DNA of 64,000 nt from Holothuria scabra (GCA_037179385.1 CM074179.1:71819683-71883682); one strand, 5' to 3'. Positions 36,455 through 49,077 are shown, counted from the first letter of the stretch. Translations and numbers: made by a program. Notes: a model not told the origin generated them from the letters alone.

Positions 36455-37620
36455 AATGGTTTCATTAAGAAAGAGTGATTTCACCAAATTTTCAGGAAAA
36501 ACGAAATTTTGGGACATGGGTTGTAAATACGGGTTTGATTATCCCGGCCATTTGGAGGATGTGCGCATCTGCATAGCTACCAAAACGAAAAACTGAACTC
36601 TCTTGTTAGGTAACCACTTAACACGAACACTAAGCGAACGTCACAATAAAAGAGATTTAAAAATGCATGAGAGATGACTGAAGTTATCACTTTCCTAGTT
36701 TCTTATTCAGATGTCATATGGTAGTTATAAGGTAGTTATTAATCAAAGCGCAATTTGAAAGATATATTTTGCAATAATGTAAAAATCCCAGCCTAAGTTC
36801 GCGGGCGCTCATTCATCTTTTAGTCAAAAGAATTAATAAGATTCGATTTGAATAGTTCATAGTTTGGTTTCGCCAAACGGTTCTTTGTCAGATAGTCACT
36901 TTTTGTGACCTGAAACTTAATAGTTAGGTACTACCAAAAATATTTCACATGTAGGTTATGAAAGATGACAGCTCTACCGATTACGATCGATTTCTGCATC
37001 AAGAATTACACGTTTATACTTTGCAAATCACTACAATTTTCGCGCGCCCCGTTCGCTGGTAGTTTCAGTGATGTTCTGTTTTCACTTGTGTATCAATCAT
37101 ACGTTATTTATCTGTCTCAGTCTATGTTTGTGTTGATGGTTTCCAGTGCATAGGGTAGAGGGCATTGTTACGAAGGAACACAACATTTAGAAATTTGAAT
37201 CGGAGCAATCGTCCCCTTTTATGTTTTAAGGACATTTGTAGTCTTTCGTGAACGACAAGCTTGGCAGGCTCAACACGTTTCTAGGAAAATGTCTCGGTGA
37301 ACAGTCTGCATGGAAATTTTTCAGAAAAAAAAAATCAAATGCGAAATTTCGACACGAGCATACATTCGTACAGCAATCCGAACATTTCGTGTTTAGAACA
37401 TTCTTAGAGAAGTAAAATCACACTGAATTTTGCTAGGTTAGAGACTTCAATCTGGAATTAGATGTACACCCCCATCCTCTGCGGATAGTGTATGATGTTG
37501 TTCTAAACTTCTAAAGGACATGTTTTAGTGTTTTGTGAGTCAACAATCTTACACGGCTGGGCCTATGCAACGGTGTCTCAGTAACACCAGTGGGTAACCC
37601 CCCCCCCCCCCACCTCCGAT
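36455..37620. mobile_element. Unidentified ~1.17-kb insertion in A3
   Basis: Absent from A1 and A2, where AATAAGTTAGTTCTGTATTTTCC is continuous. It ends in a C14 run followed by CACCTCCGAT. I found no clear terminal inverted repeat, TSD or recognised coding sequence. Confidence 0.5.
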
Positions 37621-39183
37621 CTGTGATTTTCCGGGAGTAGGTTGAGGTGTGCGTTGATCAGTTTATGGATTTAACCTTCCGTCATAAAACAAATGGTTTC
37701 TCATTATTAGAATTTTTGTACAGATCCTTGGTTATTTTCGTGGTGATTCTATTTACTTATAGATTATACCCGGTATTTCAATTCACATTAAGAGTATACT
37801 CCGCTGAAGTAGTTACCCAAACTTTCAATACCATCTTTTGAAAAGTTTGGGAATTCCCTCGTAACTCAAAATATTGAAACATTTAGCCCCTTTTTGCAAC
37901 TGGGCTCCCTTTTCTCAAACACCCAGTGGCGTAGGTACAGGGGCAGGCGGCTCTGAAGAAATAACGAATTCGGAAATTTGCTATAATAATCAGTGCAATA
38001 AGGTTTTGAAATGTACAAATATTCGAAAAAGGACAAAAGTTTCAGCGCGCTTCCCACGCCGCAAATTATGCCGCTCGTATAGTGGTGTTAAAACTTAAAA
38101 AAAAATGTAAAATTTGGATAGTTTCCCACCCTCTCCCCCGCAAAAGGGTGTAGCTACGCAACTGTGTAACCTTACCAGGAGAGGAGAAAAAATTTAAGCC
38201 AGATTCCCCACCCCTTCCACCCACTCACTTTTAAAATCAAATAGACGACCCTGTACTGATAAGCCTTATCAGTGGACGGTCTCTTCTGCCCACTTGTAAT
38301 TTTTCTTTACTAACAAAAACAGATTTTCAAAGTAAATTTCTCAAATATGTAGCCTTTGAAGAAGGGGCTTAAAATATGTGGAAAGTGTCTTGGATCATAA
38401 AATACTACCCAAAAATTATTACAATGATAATATTTTAGTACATGTACAGTACTGTAACCAGGACTTTCTTCACCGTGCCCCGTTTTCAAACGCTGGTCAT
38501 GCGGCAACCATCGTTTGCTTCTATAGAGTGAGATTACTGTTTCAACTGAAACAGAAAAAAGGAAAGAAGGAATATCTCAGTTTTGATATCCTTCCACACC
38601 ATTCGTTAAAATAAACCTGGATTTTCGTAGAAGACTTACACTCTATGTCGTACAATAGTGCGTGCCACAAAGACCCTGTACACGACAAAAAAAAAAAAAA
38701 GTCAGTCGACACAACATCGAAATTTTAGGTAAAAGGGATAATTTCTCCCTGTAGAATGTTGTATCAAAATATAGTACCCAAAATCGTCGGGATCACTGGT
38801 TGTATTTTTTCCTTTTTTTTTTTTTTTTTTGCGTTCTCAGAGGTATACGATTAAAAGGAAAATTTACTCAGGGCTATTCACGATAGCAAAAAATCAAGTT
38901 ACTTTCGAACGCCTACAGAGATAGGTTACCCTGATCAGAATTTCTTCTCACCTTTGCCGCTTAGCAGGGAAGAAGACCTGTACAACATGACAAATACCTT
39001 AAGCTTAGTTTTGTAATTCAATGACAGCAAATACTTCACAGGCGTAGTAGAATGTCCGACGTATATAGCTTTAGTTGTTATGACCGTTTAGGAAAGAGTG
39101 GATCCAAGGAAACCTACCGAATAAATTAACTGGGTAGATAATACTTGTCTGATGGTACGGTGAGGCAGTGTTCCTCGTCATGA
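37621..39183. repeat. Duplication unit A, copy 3, third part (A3c)
   Basis: Aligns with A1 ~15,722 to ~17,115, then loses homology near CTGATGGTACGGTG. It has an extra ~170 bp at about 38,375-38,545 relative to A1/A2. The distal 2.8 kb of the A unit is missing here. Confidence 0.85.
37924..38164. mobile_element. hAT-like MITE, 241 bp (copy A3)
   Basis: Orthologous in position to 16022 and 22723. The termini are more decayed (CAGTGGCGTAGGTAC at the left, CAGTTGCGTAGCTAC inverted at the right). Confidence 0.55.
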
Positions 39184-39657
39184 GGGTGACTATGAGCCTG
39201 TATTTATATTGGATCTAAAGTGTTAGGAATGTCTCTATTTTTTTAAATATTCAGTACTCATTTGGAGGGGGGGTGGGGTATCTCGTACTCCTTTACTTGT
39301 ACATATATCAGTTTTTTGTCTACTTACTGCTGGTGCCAAATAGTATCACTTTTTGTAATGGGTTCCCCATCTCGCAATCATTATGTCACATTATGGAAAA
39401 CGACCACCAATTTGCTACGCATTAAAGACCAGTTCATGATGGAACGAAGGAGGGGGATCAGTTGAATTTCAATTGCAATACATTTAGTTGAATTTAAGGG
39501 ATTAAAGCGTTTAGGCTAGCGTGCATGATGCACCACCACTAAGAGATACGCCAAACAACTAATATGAAACCTTTGAAGAACATTATAAACATTCAGAGGA
39601 GGGCAATAATGAAAATTTCTACTTGGAGAAAAGAGAGGACAAATGCTGGGTATTTAC
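39184..39657. other. No gene recognised
   Basis: AT-rich sequence after the end of A3. A plus-strand open frame at 39262-39465 shows no motif. Confidence 0.4.
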
Positions 39658-39970
39658 TCAATTGTATTTAATCCTGTAACATTGAACCAGCATTTTGCCT
39701 CTCATGCTCCAGCATGTTGAACCCATATATTTTTGCACTGTAAATTCATATTGGGCCCATAGGTGCCAGTCTCTATGACCCATCTTGGATAGTTCTGGGA
39801 CCATGATTGGTGGCAAATAAATTTGGGTAAACTGAAAAGCTAATGATATCCCTCTCCCATATGAGTCACTGATGATTTTTTGGTGTAATGTATAATTTGT
39901 GTCACTTATGGCATCAACTACTTGGCTGATCGGTGCATGTGATCCATTCGGTATTACAATACTGAGATTC
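39658..39970 (-). CDS. Unidentified ORF or exon candidate, ~104 aa
   Basis: I do not recognise the protein. The minus-strand open frame begins just after a plausible splice acceptor (TATCTTGAATCTCAG, ending near 39,970). It reads through HAPISQVVDAISDTNY, GRGISLAFQFTQIYLPP and MGHRDWHLWAQYEF to a stop at 39,658. The composition is protein-like rather than low-complexity, and the frame is uninterrupted for its whole length. No second copy or partner exon was identified. It could be a relic of a retrocopy or an internal exon. Confidence 0.3.
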
Positions 39971-40029
39971 AAGATAACAGTTCTCGCTACGCAGTAAAAT
40001 CCAGAGCTCGCAGACTTGCAAATATGTAA

Positions 40030-40209
40030 ATGTCAGCCAGACAACTGCCATACCTTTGCATGGAAAGGAAAGTAGATCTCTTTGAAGACGAATTTCTTAC
40101 ATGTAAAAGTGCAAGATGTGTACATGATTTTCATGCCAGTGGTTTAAAATACACACTTGAACATACTGATAAGGTAAATTACATAAATGAAAAAATCATT
40201 GAAACTTGA
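40030..40209 (+). CDS. Small unidentified ORF or exon candidate, 59 aa
   Basis: ATG at 40030 preceded by an in-frame TAA. The product starts MSARQLPYLCMERKVDLFED and includes CKSARCVHDFH, a Cys/His-rich stretch. A good splice donor (AAG followed by GTAAAT) lies inside at 40173/40174, so it may be a first coding exon of about 48 codons rather than a complete gene. No family recognised. Confidence 0.25.
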   Translation: MSARQLPYLCMERKVDLFEDEFLTCKSARCVHDFHASGLKYTLEHTDKVNYINEKIIET

Positions 40210-41659
40210 GAGTTTGAGCATTGCACATTGATCCGTAAAAGTGAGCTACATTGATTCCACTTTTCCAGAAATTTGATTTATATTTCGGAGATACTTCTGG
40301 ATGTTCGTTTTCGTCAGAGGGAAAAATTATCGACAAATTTCGCCTTAAGTTGCTTTTCCTGTTCAGTCGTATTGTAAAACAAAACGCAGCAGGATTACCA
40401 TGCAGCGTTTATTGAAAAGGAGTATATTTTTGAAAATTTGGAACTGTAATAACTGTGAGCTATGGAAACAATGACTTTGCAGCACCGTCAACTGCTAGCT
40501 ATCCTGTGTACATGCGAAAAGGTTGTGAACTCAAAGAACAGTTTGCCATGTAGTATCCGGTCTCTGAACAGAACAGAGACGAAAAAAATTGTTGATGGGG
40601 TTGATGAACCAACCACCAAGGTAACGGTGCCAGATTGTGTTTATAAGCCCTAAAAATTTCAGATTAAGGCCTCATAGCCCTGACGAGTCCAGTGTAACCT
40701 AACGTTACATGCAACAATAATGAATATCAACGTGACATTAAAACCTAATTAGGCTAGGCCTAACGTTAGGCCTAGCTATTCCTTACAACTAGGCTACAAA
40801 TTGGGCATGTTACATAGGCCTAGCCGAGGCCTAACTTACGCTACAGCCACTTTAAACAGACTGAGAAACTTGGGTAATATATTACAAGCAGACACGTGTA
40901 GCGCATACGCCTGACAAAATCCTATCGGTTCATGTTGCTGAGGCCTGAAAGCATTGAGTTAAAACCTATATGGGGCTTTAGGGAGTTGGCAGATGGTGCA
41001 CAGCCCTCTGCACGTACAGTGTGTTCCACAGCTTTACTTTCCCCTGCCCCTCTTTCACTGAAGCTAGGAGTCTGCATACATGTATTTGTTGGTACTTCGA
41101 CTAAACAACAGTAGTGAACTGAAACATCCGATTTCAGCTATGATCAAGTGTGCATCAAAAACTTTAAATAGCCTCATTGGCCCAATTGACAACAACAGCT
41201 TATCCTACTGTAATGTCACCCCTAGTGTGTATTGCCAGTGTTATTTCATGAAATGTATTTCCTTTAGCTTAAGCCTTGTGCACATTTTGTTATGAGTACA
41301 AACTTAGTGTTTGCCAGCAACATTCCATTATTTTTTAATGGCTTTGAGGTACTTGCCAGCAAGTTCAGAATTCAGTGATAATACCTCACAATTCCTTCAT
41401 CAAACTCCTTTTGTTTTCAAATTCATTTGTAACAACTTGACCTTGTCAGACAAACACAGTCAAGTGTTCACAATCGTAATGCACCCTCTTAATTTGCGCA
41501 CTACAATGAAATGTATCAGCCAGCAAATACAGTTGTTCTAGTTACACGAAGGCCCTTGTGGCAAACCTACATGGTTCCAAATGGGTAAACAAGTGCGACG
41601 CAAAATTTTCCTGAAAGGGGCATGCAGTTTGTTGAGTGATCGCCGCCCAGAGGGTAAGG
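40210..41659. other. Sequence rich in TAGGCCTA words, no gene recognised
   Basis: Contains the open frame 40462-40653 (plus, 63 codons) without recognised motif and a dense cluster of TAGGCCTA and AACGTT words at 40,690-40,850. The rest is AT-rich. Confidence 0.4.
40753..40776. repeat. Perfect 24-bp palindrome
   Basis: Two inverted GCTAGGCCTAAC half-sites meet at an AACGTT centre (axis between 40764 and 40765). More AGGCCTAG words lie within 60 bp on either side. Confidence 0.9.
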
Positions 41660-41718
41660 TCTAAGGGGAGGGTGTGGCACTCTCCTTTGAAAATTTTTTG
41701 GCCATTTCAAGGACTTGA

Positions 41719-44250
41719 TTTCGTCTATGTATAACTTATCGTCCACCCTGTTCCGCCCAGCACCCTGTTCCTTGCAGTGTATTTTTTGCTGAATTTGGAA
41801 ATATGCTTGAGGATCTTATTGTAACGAGAGACCCAATATTAATAACTGGTGACTTCAATATCCATATGGATGTTATGTCAAGTCCAACCAGAACTAAGTT
41901 CTGTGACTTACTGGACAGCATGGGACTAATTCAACATGTTTGCACTCCTACTCATATTAGCGGACATACTCTAGACCTTTTCATCACTCGTTGCAAGGAT
42001 ATGATCATACCATCAATTCCTATCTCTGAGTCTTATGTATCGGATCATTGTTTCGTTACCACCTGTATAAATTTTCTCAAACCAAAACTTGAAGAGAAAT
42101 GCATCACTTTTAGAAAATTTCAATCAATTTCTATCGAAGCTTTTCAAAGCCATGTTGCACAAAGCCTAACAGAACTTATGGACATTAATCAATTGGATTC
42201 GTTGACTCGTTCATATGATCGGAACGTCTCACGGGTAATTGACATGCATGCACCTGAACGTACCAAAAGTGTATTAATGAAACCTGTTGTTCCGTGGTCA
42301 ATGATAAAATAAAAGATCTAAAACGTGAAAAACGCAAAGCAGAGAGATTATGGAGACGCACGAAAACTGACACTGATTTTCAGACGTACAAATCTAAACT
42401 CAATGATTACACTAACAAACTAAATAAAGCCAGACGTGATTTCTACTCTAATGCCATATCTGATACGCAGGGAAATGCGAAGAAATTATTTCAAATTATG
42501 GATAAATTACTCGATCGTAAACTGGCTTCCCCTCTCCCACCCCACAAGGACGCAGAAATTCTTGCCTGTAATTTTGGAGAATTTTTTAATGACAAAATCA
42601 ACAAAATCAGACAGGAGTTAGATACTCAAGCTGTTATCGATCCTCCTGATTTCGCAAGAGATGTACCTGTTTGGCGTACTTTCAAGACCCTCTCTGAGGA
42701 AGATATTCGCAGACTCGTTACTAGGGCAAATTCCACACAGTGCAAGCTTGATCCTCTACCCACGTGGTTATTAAAAGAAAATATCGATATCTTCCTGTCA
42801 GCTTTCACAAAAATTGTAAATATGTCTCTTCAAAATGGTCAGTTCCCCACGGACTGGAAGCAAGCTATGGTCAAACCACTTCTAAAGAAACCTGGACTTG
42901 ACTTAACTTATTCGAACTATCGTCCAGTGAGTAACTTGTCTTTTATTTCAAAGTTGATTGAACGAGCTGTTGTTGACCAGATGATTGAGCACAGTAATAA
43001 ATATAACCTTCTACCAACATGCCAGTCAGGCTTCCGCCCATTCCACAGTACGGAAACTGCCATCTCGAAAATTCATTCTGATGTGTTACTACAATTGGAT
43101 AACAGAAAGTGTGTCGTGCTTGTGCTTCTAGATCTAAGTGCGGCTTTTGACACAATAGATCACAACCTCCTTCTTGATTCTCTTACCCGACGTTTTGGGG
43201 TTGAAGGCACAGTGCTCGACTGGTTCAAATCTTATTTACTACATCGTCAACAGTATGTCATGATAAACAATGTGCGGTCAAAACCATTCCCAGTAAGTTT
43301 TGGTGTGCCACAAGGATCTTGCTGTGGACCTCAATTGTTCACATGGTATGCCAGTTCTCTGTTTGACGTTGTTGCTGCTCATTCACCAAGTATACATGGA
43401 TATGCAGATGATCATAGCATATACCTTAGTATGAATGCAGGTGACCCCACTGACGTAAGTGATTCGATCGCAAAGCTTGAAATGTGTCTGAAAGATGTCA
43501 AGAACTAGATGACTTTCAATAAACTAAGAATGAATAACAGTAAAACGGAAGTAATTATATTTGGTTCCAACCAACAGTTGTCCAAACTTAACATTGAAAA
43601 TATTATTGTTGGTAACACCCCTGTTAAAGTCTCGTCGTCTGTGAAGTACTTAGGAGCTTGGTTAGATCATGGTCTTTCTATGTCTGATCATGTCAATAGT
43701 AAGTGTAAAACTGCTTTTTACCATCTGTATAACATTAGACAGTGTGCTAAATTCCTAAGCAAGACCGCTATCATTGCTCTTGTGAATGCACTGGTTCATA
43801 GCTGTATCGACTATTGCAATATTTTGCTAACTGGTATTCCGAAATGTATGCTGTACAAGATACAGCGTGTGCAAAATTACGCTGCCAGACTAGTTGCTAG
43901 CAAGAACAGGTTATTCCCATCCTTAGCCTTGCTGAAGGACTTGCATTGGCTCCCAGTGTTTTACAGGAATCGATTCAAGGTCTTGCTTCTTGTTTACAAA
44001 TCCCTACACAATATGGCACCACTCTACCTTTCCAACATGTTTTCCTTTAAGAAAACAAAATATGAACTTAGATCTGAGACCACTCTCAATCTGGTTGTTC
44101 CTAGATATAGGTCCATATTTGGTGAGCGCGCACTAGCCGTCCAAGGCCCTAAGTTATGGAATGATCTGCCCTTTCAGTTAAGACAGCACGCTCTCTGGAA
44201 CATTTTCAGTCCTTATTAAAAACCCACCTATTTAGCTGTGCCTTTCATGG
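41719..44250 (+). pseudogene. Endonuclease-reverse transcriptase of CR1/L2-like LINE, broken
   Basis: The endonuclease half includes ITYRPP (41,731), ITGDFN (near 41,839), SGHTLDLFITR and SDHCF, in frame to 42,312. A frameshift near 42,300 leads to the reverse-transcriptase frame 42,294-43,508. That frame carries NYRPVSNLSFISKLIERAV, LLDLSAAFDTIDH, GVPQGSCCGPQLF and the catalytic GYADD (about 43,399). A TAG at 43,506-43,508 sits where relatives usually have Trp. The C-terminal region then continues in frame from 43,509. A further frameshift near 44,185 precedes a typical ending (SLLKTHLFS-like) in another frame. The first part of the endonuclease is missing. An upstream TGA at 41,716 interrupts what looks like more endonuclease. 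Not able to encode a working protein. Confidence 0.85.
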
Positions 44251-44297
44251 TATCTGATAGTCCAACTTAGTCTTTTGTTCTCCACTGTGTCTTGTAA

Positions 44298-44366
44298 GGC
44301 GCATTAGAATAATTATTTTAAATAATGCGCCATATAAATTTCTTGAACTTGAACTTGAACTTGATG
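44298..44366 (+). promoter_or_regulatory. LINE 3' stem-loop and TTGAAC tail
   Basis: GGCGCATTA (44298-44306) pairs perfectly with TAATGCGCC (44323-44331) across a 16-nt AT loop, then (TTGAAC)n follows. In CR1/L2-type LINEs the 3' UTR structure and terminal repeats are recognised by the reverse transcriptase. That role here is inferred from position. Confidence 0.7.
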
Positions 44367-44605
44367 CAAAATGATATAAAATTTTCCACTTTGTGTCTTC
44401 ACACTCAATCTAATGCAATGTACGTTTCCTGTCTTGTTGGTTTTTAAATTTGCATTTTTTAGGAGTCAAGAAAAAAGAACATCAGTGATCTGCAAAGGCG
44501 AAAGGGAGCATTTGAATTATTTTAATTGCCCAAAAGACGTTATTCTGTCATAATGACTATTAAAGTGGGGACCCACTATACGTTGCCACGGAGGTGAAGC
44601 AAACG

Positions 44606-44900
44606 CACTCACAGAAATTTTTACACAGGTTAAGTAAAATTTTACTTAATCCCGCTATAAAATAGGAACTCCAGAACTTTTATGTAAAATTTACCAAAGT
44701 GCTGGTCGGTAAAAGTTTACATGAAACTTATGTTAAGAAACTGTCGAAATATTAAGTAAAACGTGAATGGTAAGTTTTACTTTTTTCAGTTCAGTAAATT
44801 TTTGCATGAAAACTACGTAAAAAAATTGTTGAAATAGGAAGTAAAATACCCCAGTGTGCGGTATTTTACATAAATTTCGTCCAGGAACTTTAACATGGAG
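44606..44900. repeat. Left terminal region of the ~10-kb element
   Basis: CACTCACAGAA terminus followed by many GTAAA/TTTAC words on both strands, for example TTTACCAAAGTG near 44,690. Confidence 0.65.
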
Positions 44901-45285
44901 AACAAGTAAAATATTTTGTTCTATCAATTGTTATTGGGCCATTTAATCAAGACTAGTGGGACCTGTTCTTCACATTTAATAGTTAGCCTATGAAAAGGAC
45001 TCCCACCTGGGTTTTGGAAATTAAGGTATTGTAAAAGACAGGTGAATAAACAATAGAAACGGTGCATCTCTTTTTCAGAACATTTTATTAAAACAGTAGC
45101 ACTACAAATCAACGCAGTAACAATCACAGTACATTCATGTACACCACATCATAGTTTTCATTTAAGTACGAGTAGAGTAGCAAATTCTATGATAAAATCA
45201 ACTATATATACTGTATATAAACTTACATTAAGCAGGCTATTTGGCTTCATGCTCCTCAAGGTATGGCGCCTGCATGAGTTGTAAA

Positions 45286-45571
45286 CATTGGCGGTGCCAG
45301 AATGTCAAAATGGACGGAGGCAATCTAGGGGTAAAGGATAATTTTTTTTGGAGGGGGGGGGGGACCCAGCCCAAATGTCCTGTTCCTGGGGGTGGGTCCA
45401 CAGGCGAACCCAACGGAATTTCTGAGATTTTAGCATACCTCTGGATGAAAAATTAAGTTTACGGAGAGGCTTTTTCGGTTAATCCAACTCATACCTGATC
45501 CAACTTGTGGGGCAAGTGGGGGGTGCAAGGGGAAAATCTGGGGGATGTCCCCCCGGTTAGCGCCACCACTG
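45286..45571. mobile_element. hAT-like MITE, 286 bp, nested in the ~10-kb element
   Basis: Left end CATTGGCGGTGCCAG, inverted right end CAGTGGTGGCGCTAAC. The flanking 8-mers GTTGTAAA and GCTGAAAA agree at 6 of 8 positions. The interior has a G11 run (45,353-45,363). Moderate support only. Confidence 0.5.
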
Positions 45572-45579
45572 GCTGAAAA

Positions 45580-48401
45580 ATATAAGGCTTAAGGCTGCAG
45601 TTTACTTTTGTGTACATAAACCTACAATACTACATTGTGGCACACCTAGAGTTTTACTCTACGGTGGTAAGGTTCTTTTGCAAATCTCCCTTGGTTCATA
45701 CACAAATATGTGCACTATTAAAACATTATTGCTCTGTTGCAATGTTTCATAACTAGCTGATGAAGACATGCTAAATATGAAATACAGCTAATTTGTAAAA
45801 CAGAATGTTTAACACAGATGAGATCTTCATGTATGTGACAACAGTTGGGAGAAGTTAATGAAAAATATAGTCAATGCTCTACATTTATGTGACATTTAAG
45901 TGATTTGATGTAGCAGTCGGATCTCTACTTATGGCATTCTTACCTAGTTCTGTAAAAGTATGAATGGAGCTACAGGAAACAAAGGTGGAATGGATTCATT
46001 CTTGGTCTTTCTTAATGTGAGGCCTCGTACATAAGAATGACATATAGTCAGATCAATGACTTCCTATGTTATATAATTGCTTGACATCACTTTACCATCT
46101 TAAGTACAGGTAGCCTTGGTAAGAGAATGAAAGATTTAATCATAACACATTTCCATTGAGGTTTTTTTTTCCTCTATAATGTTGTGCAATAAACTTTTTC
46201 AAAGGAAAGGACATTTAGTCACTTGGGTAACTACATAAACCTCTGGCAGAGAAAATTTTAAAGTTACTATACCTATCCTAAAAATATAACAGCTAGCAAC
46301 ATAGGGACTGAGGGAATTCCTTTCCTTTCTCTAACATGTCCCTTACTTCCTTCAAAACACATCATGCCAAACAGACTGTTTAGCGGTCATTTTGATTACA
46401 ACTTTTCTTCAGCATTTAGTACCTAAACTAGGTAGATGTGTATATGGTCTCTCATAATCCAAAGATTAAATTATTCAGTGTCTCCCCTGAAAGAAAAAAG
46501 TTCAATTACTGTAAATATGAATCCATTGTCTAGTTTTTGCCTTCCTATTCAAATATGAACGAAAGCCATTACTTTGATTCTATCTGATACTTGTGCAGAA
46601 TGACCCCAAAATAGAGCAATTTATCTTAAGCAGTGCAAGTAATGCCTCAATTTATTGTTATTGTTAAATGTTTTCTAATGTGCAAGATACCAATCTCTCA
46701 TTTTACCTCATTTTGCCAGTTTGTCTGTGGCATAGCACCTCTAAAATTGACAGCTAATACCTACCACAGGGGTTCTTCTTTTGTGCACACACGTTTGGGG
46801 TTTTGTTCCATTTATACTTATCGACAGAATTTGAAAATAGGATTCTTAAATTATGGAGTACAAGTACTATATGCAATGCTTGCATGTGATATATTTTGCC
46901 TAGTATCGTAAAAGAGGAACTCCATACTCCATTTTATTGTACACACACAATAATGTGTGATATTTTAAAAACACCACATCAGTACATAACACATCTAAAA
47001 TTTACCTAAGCTTTCACTACCCACCCCCTTTCTTCATTGATAAAAAAACACATAATATGGGGTCATTTAAAGGCCCAGTTGTCTCACCCCAAAGAGTACC
47101 AATTCTCCTAACCTTCTTACTTAAGCCCCTCTCACAATTGTCTGAAGTTCATCCTCATCCAGGAACAATCTCAGTTTATTGCTTCAGGGTGAGTATAGAA
47201 AAACTCGATGTATGTAATAAAAACACTCTTAGTACGTTCATTCTATGTTATATAAGCGTTGGTACTCTGCATTGTTTGAATGATCTGTCAATCAAAGAGC
47301 TGAGCCAATTGAGAATTTTGGTACTTTTGGTATTATTGGGTGAGAGGTTTGGCTCTTTAAATTGCCCTGGATCCCCACTTCAGCAGAAGCAAACTACATG
47401 TCAACTTTTGATTAATAACAGTAAAGTTAAATACACAAGATGCTCTTTCAACAAAAACATTAAAAACATTAGTTTTACATGGTCTTAATGAATTTCCAAA
47501 AAAAAGATATGGTTTCTAGTTGAAATTTACAATACCTCATAATGCCTATACATCCATTGCTGGAACCCCAAATTGCAATTGAACACGTGACTTTGATATT
47601 GTACATGAAAGAAAGCTTGAGCTAAATATCCTGCCTCTTACACCTCCTGCAAGTTATTTGGGTTACTCAGGAACAGCATGAATTATGTACCTGACATGTG
47701 TTTATCCCCTCTTTAACATTTTACTGTAGAAGCATAATGTGGTATTGGCTTCTTATTGAACTTTATTGTCAAGAAAATTGCGCAAGAAAAAGGTCATTAT
47801 ATCTTATACCTGTACACAATGCCTTCATTTCTTTTTATGAAAATAAATCCAATATATGTTGTGGGTCTATTTCTGCCCCCCCCCCTTCCCACACTATCAC
47901 TTACTTAATGGAAGTACATAAGTGCAGGTTATAGGTCGTTCATTTTTTTATCAACTGAATCATCCAGTGAACAAACCGCACTCTTTTTTCTTAAACTCAT
48001 ATTTCTTAAAAATACAAGGGTAAGATAACTGTGGTGAAGAACTGACATTTAAACTCTAGGGTACCATCTCCTAGACAGGTACGTTTCATGACTTCAATAT
48101 TACATATACCCATTGAATGATATAAATGACATAAATCTCAGGGCTAGAGGCTGTTATTCTTTCAATTAAATCATAAACATAGTTATTCTAATCCTTTTTA
48201 TACATTGAAAAATGTTTTTGATTGGCATTTCCAATTTTCTTCCTAAAACCTGGTGAAAAGAAGCCTATCACTGACCAACCCAACTACCCCACCCCAACAT
48301 GTATAATTTATAAAAACTGGAGAAAGACAAGCAAGACTTACCAGTTTTAAGGTGAATTTACCTAAGGAGAACGTGCAATGCCTACGTTATATGTTCTTTA
48401 C
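45580..48401. other. Interior of the ~10-kb element, no gene recognised
   Basis: AT-rich. Short plus-strand frames at 46633-46911 and 47057-47488 (143 codons, non-repetitive, no motif). A plus-strand donor-like GGGTGAGTAT near 47,187. C10 run at 47,876-47,885. Confidence 0.4.
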
Positions 48402-48537
48402 AGTTTGATACTGGCAGAAGGTGCACAACTCTTGTATATGGTGATATTTGAAATTTCCACGCTTGTACAATTTTTGTAGCAACCCCCATGCTCCTATGTA
48501 AGACTTCTGGTACATCAGATTGAACAACTGCATGGCC
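48402..48537 (-). CDS. Exon candidate (minus strand), 136 bp
   Basis: Flanked on the minus strand by a good acceptor (GGTGTCTGCTATATAG) and a GTAAAG donor. Two of the three frames are open throughout. One of them, starting AMQLFNLMYQKSYIG, is phase-compatible with the exon candidate at 49588-49693. No family recognised. Confidence 0.25.
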
Positions 48538-49077
48538 CTATATAGCAGACACCAATAGCATGAATGTTTTTGGAGAAGGAGAGTGCTTTCAATAATAACA
48601 AATACCTGATGGGAGTTCATTTTCCTTCCCCCAGGGTTGTGGCCTATCAGAAATGCTGTTCAGGTAGTACTACAAGTTGGTACTTTCCTGCAAAGGAAAA
48701 ATATACAGTAAAGATGCTTATGTGTACATTAGAGGAAAATGAACGTGAAATACAGGATAATATTTTACATTACTGACAGGCTTTCAGCAAGGTTTTCGCA
48801 CAAAGAACAGCATTTACAAGTGGGAAGTCTCTTTATGCCATGTAAAGCAAAATCAAGTTACGAGTACCTGGTGCAGGAACACCCATAAAGTTGCTTTTGT
48901 ACATGAAATGTGTACAGTTCACTCTTATTACTTAAAGATTAAAATCTATCTTGTATCCTCAAAATCTTAGAGTGACTAGCATCATATTTGTCATGAGAGA
49001 TAAGAGACGTAAAAAAGTTAAATACCCAAGTTCATCCAAGAATATGTATGAAATAAAATGTATTAATCAACTTCTGT

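Larger units (their letters stand above)
41660..44366 (+). mobile_element. 5'-truncated CR1/L2-like LINE
   Basis: Begins inside the endonuclease domain (weak similarity from about 41,660, clear from 41,719). It continues through reverse transcriptase to a 3' UTR that ends in a stem-loop and three and a half TTGAAC repeats. Assigned to the CR1/L2 group by the LLDLSAAFDTIDH motif, the C-terminal domain and the short tandem-repeat tail. I could not identify a TSD. Confidence 0.85.
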
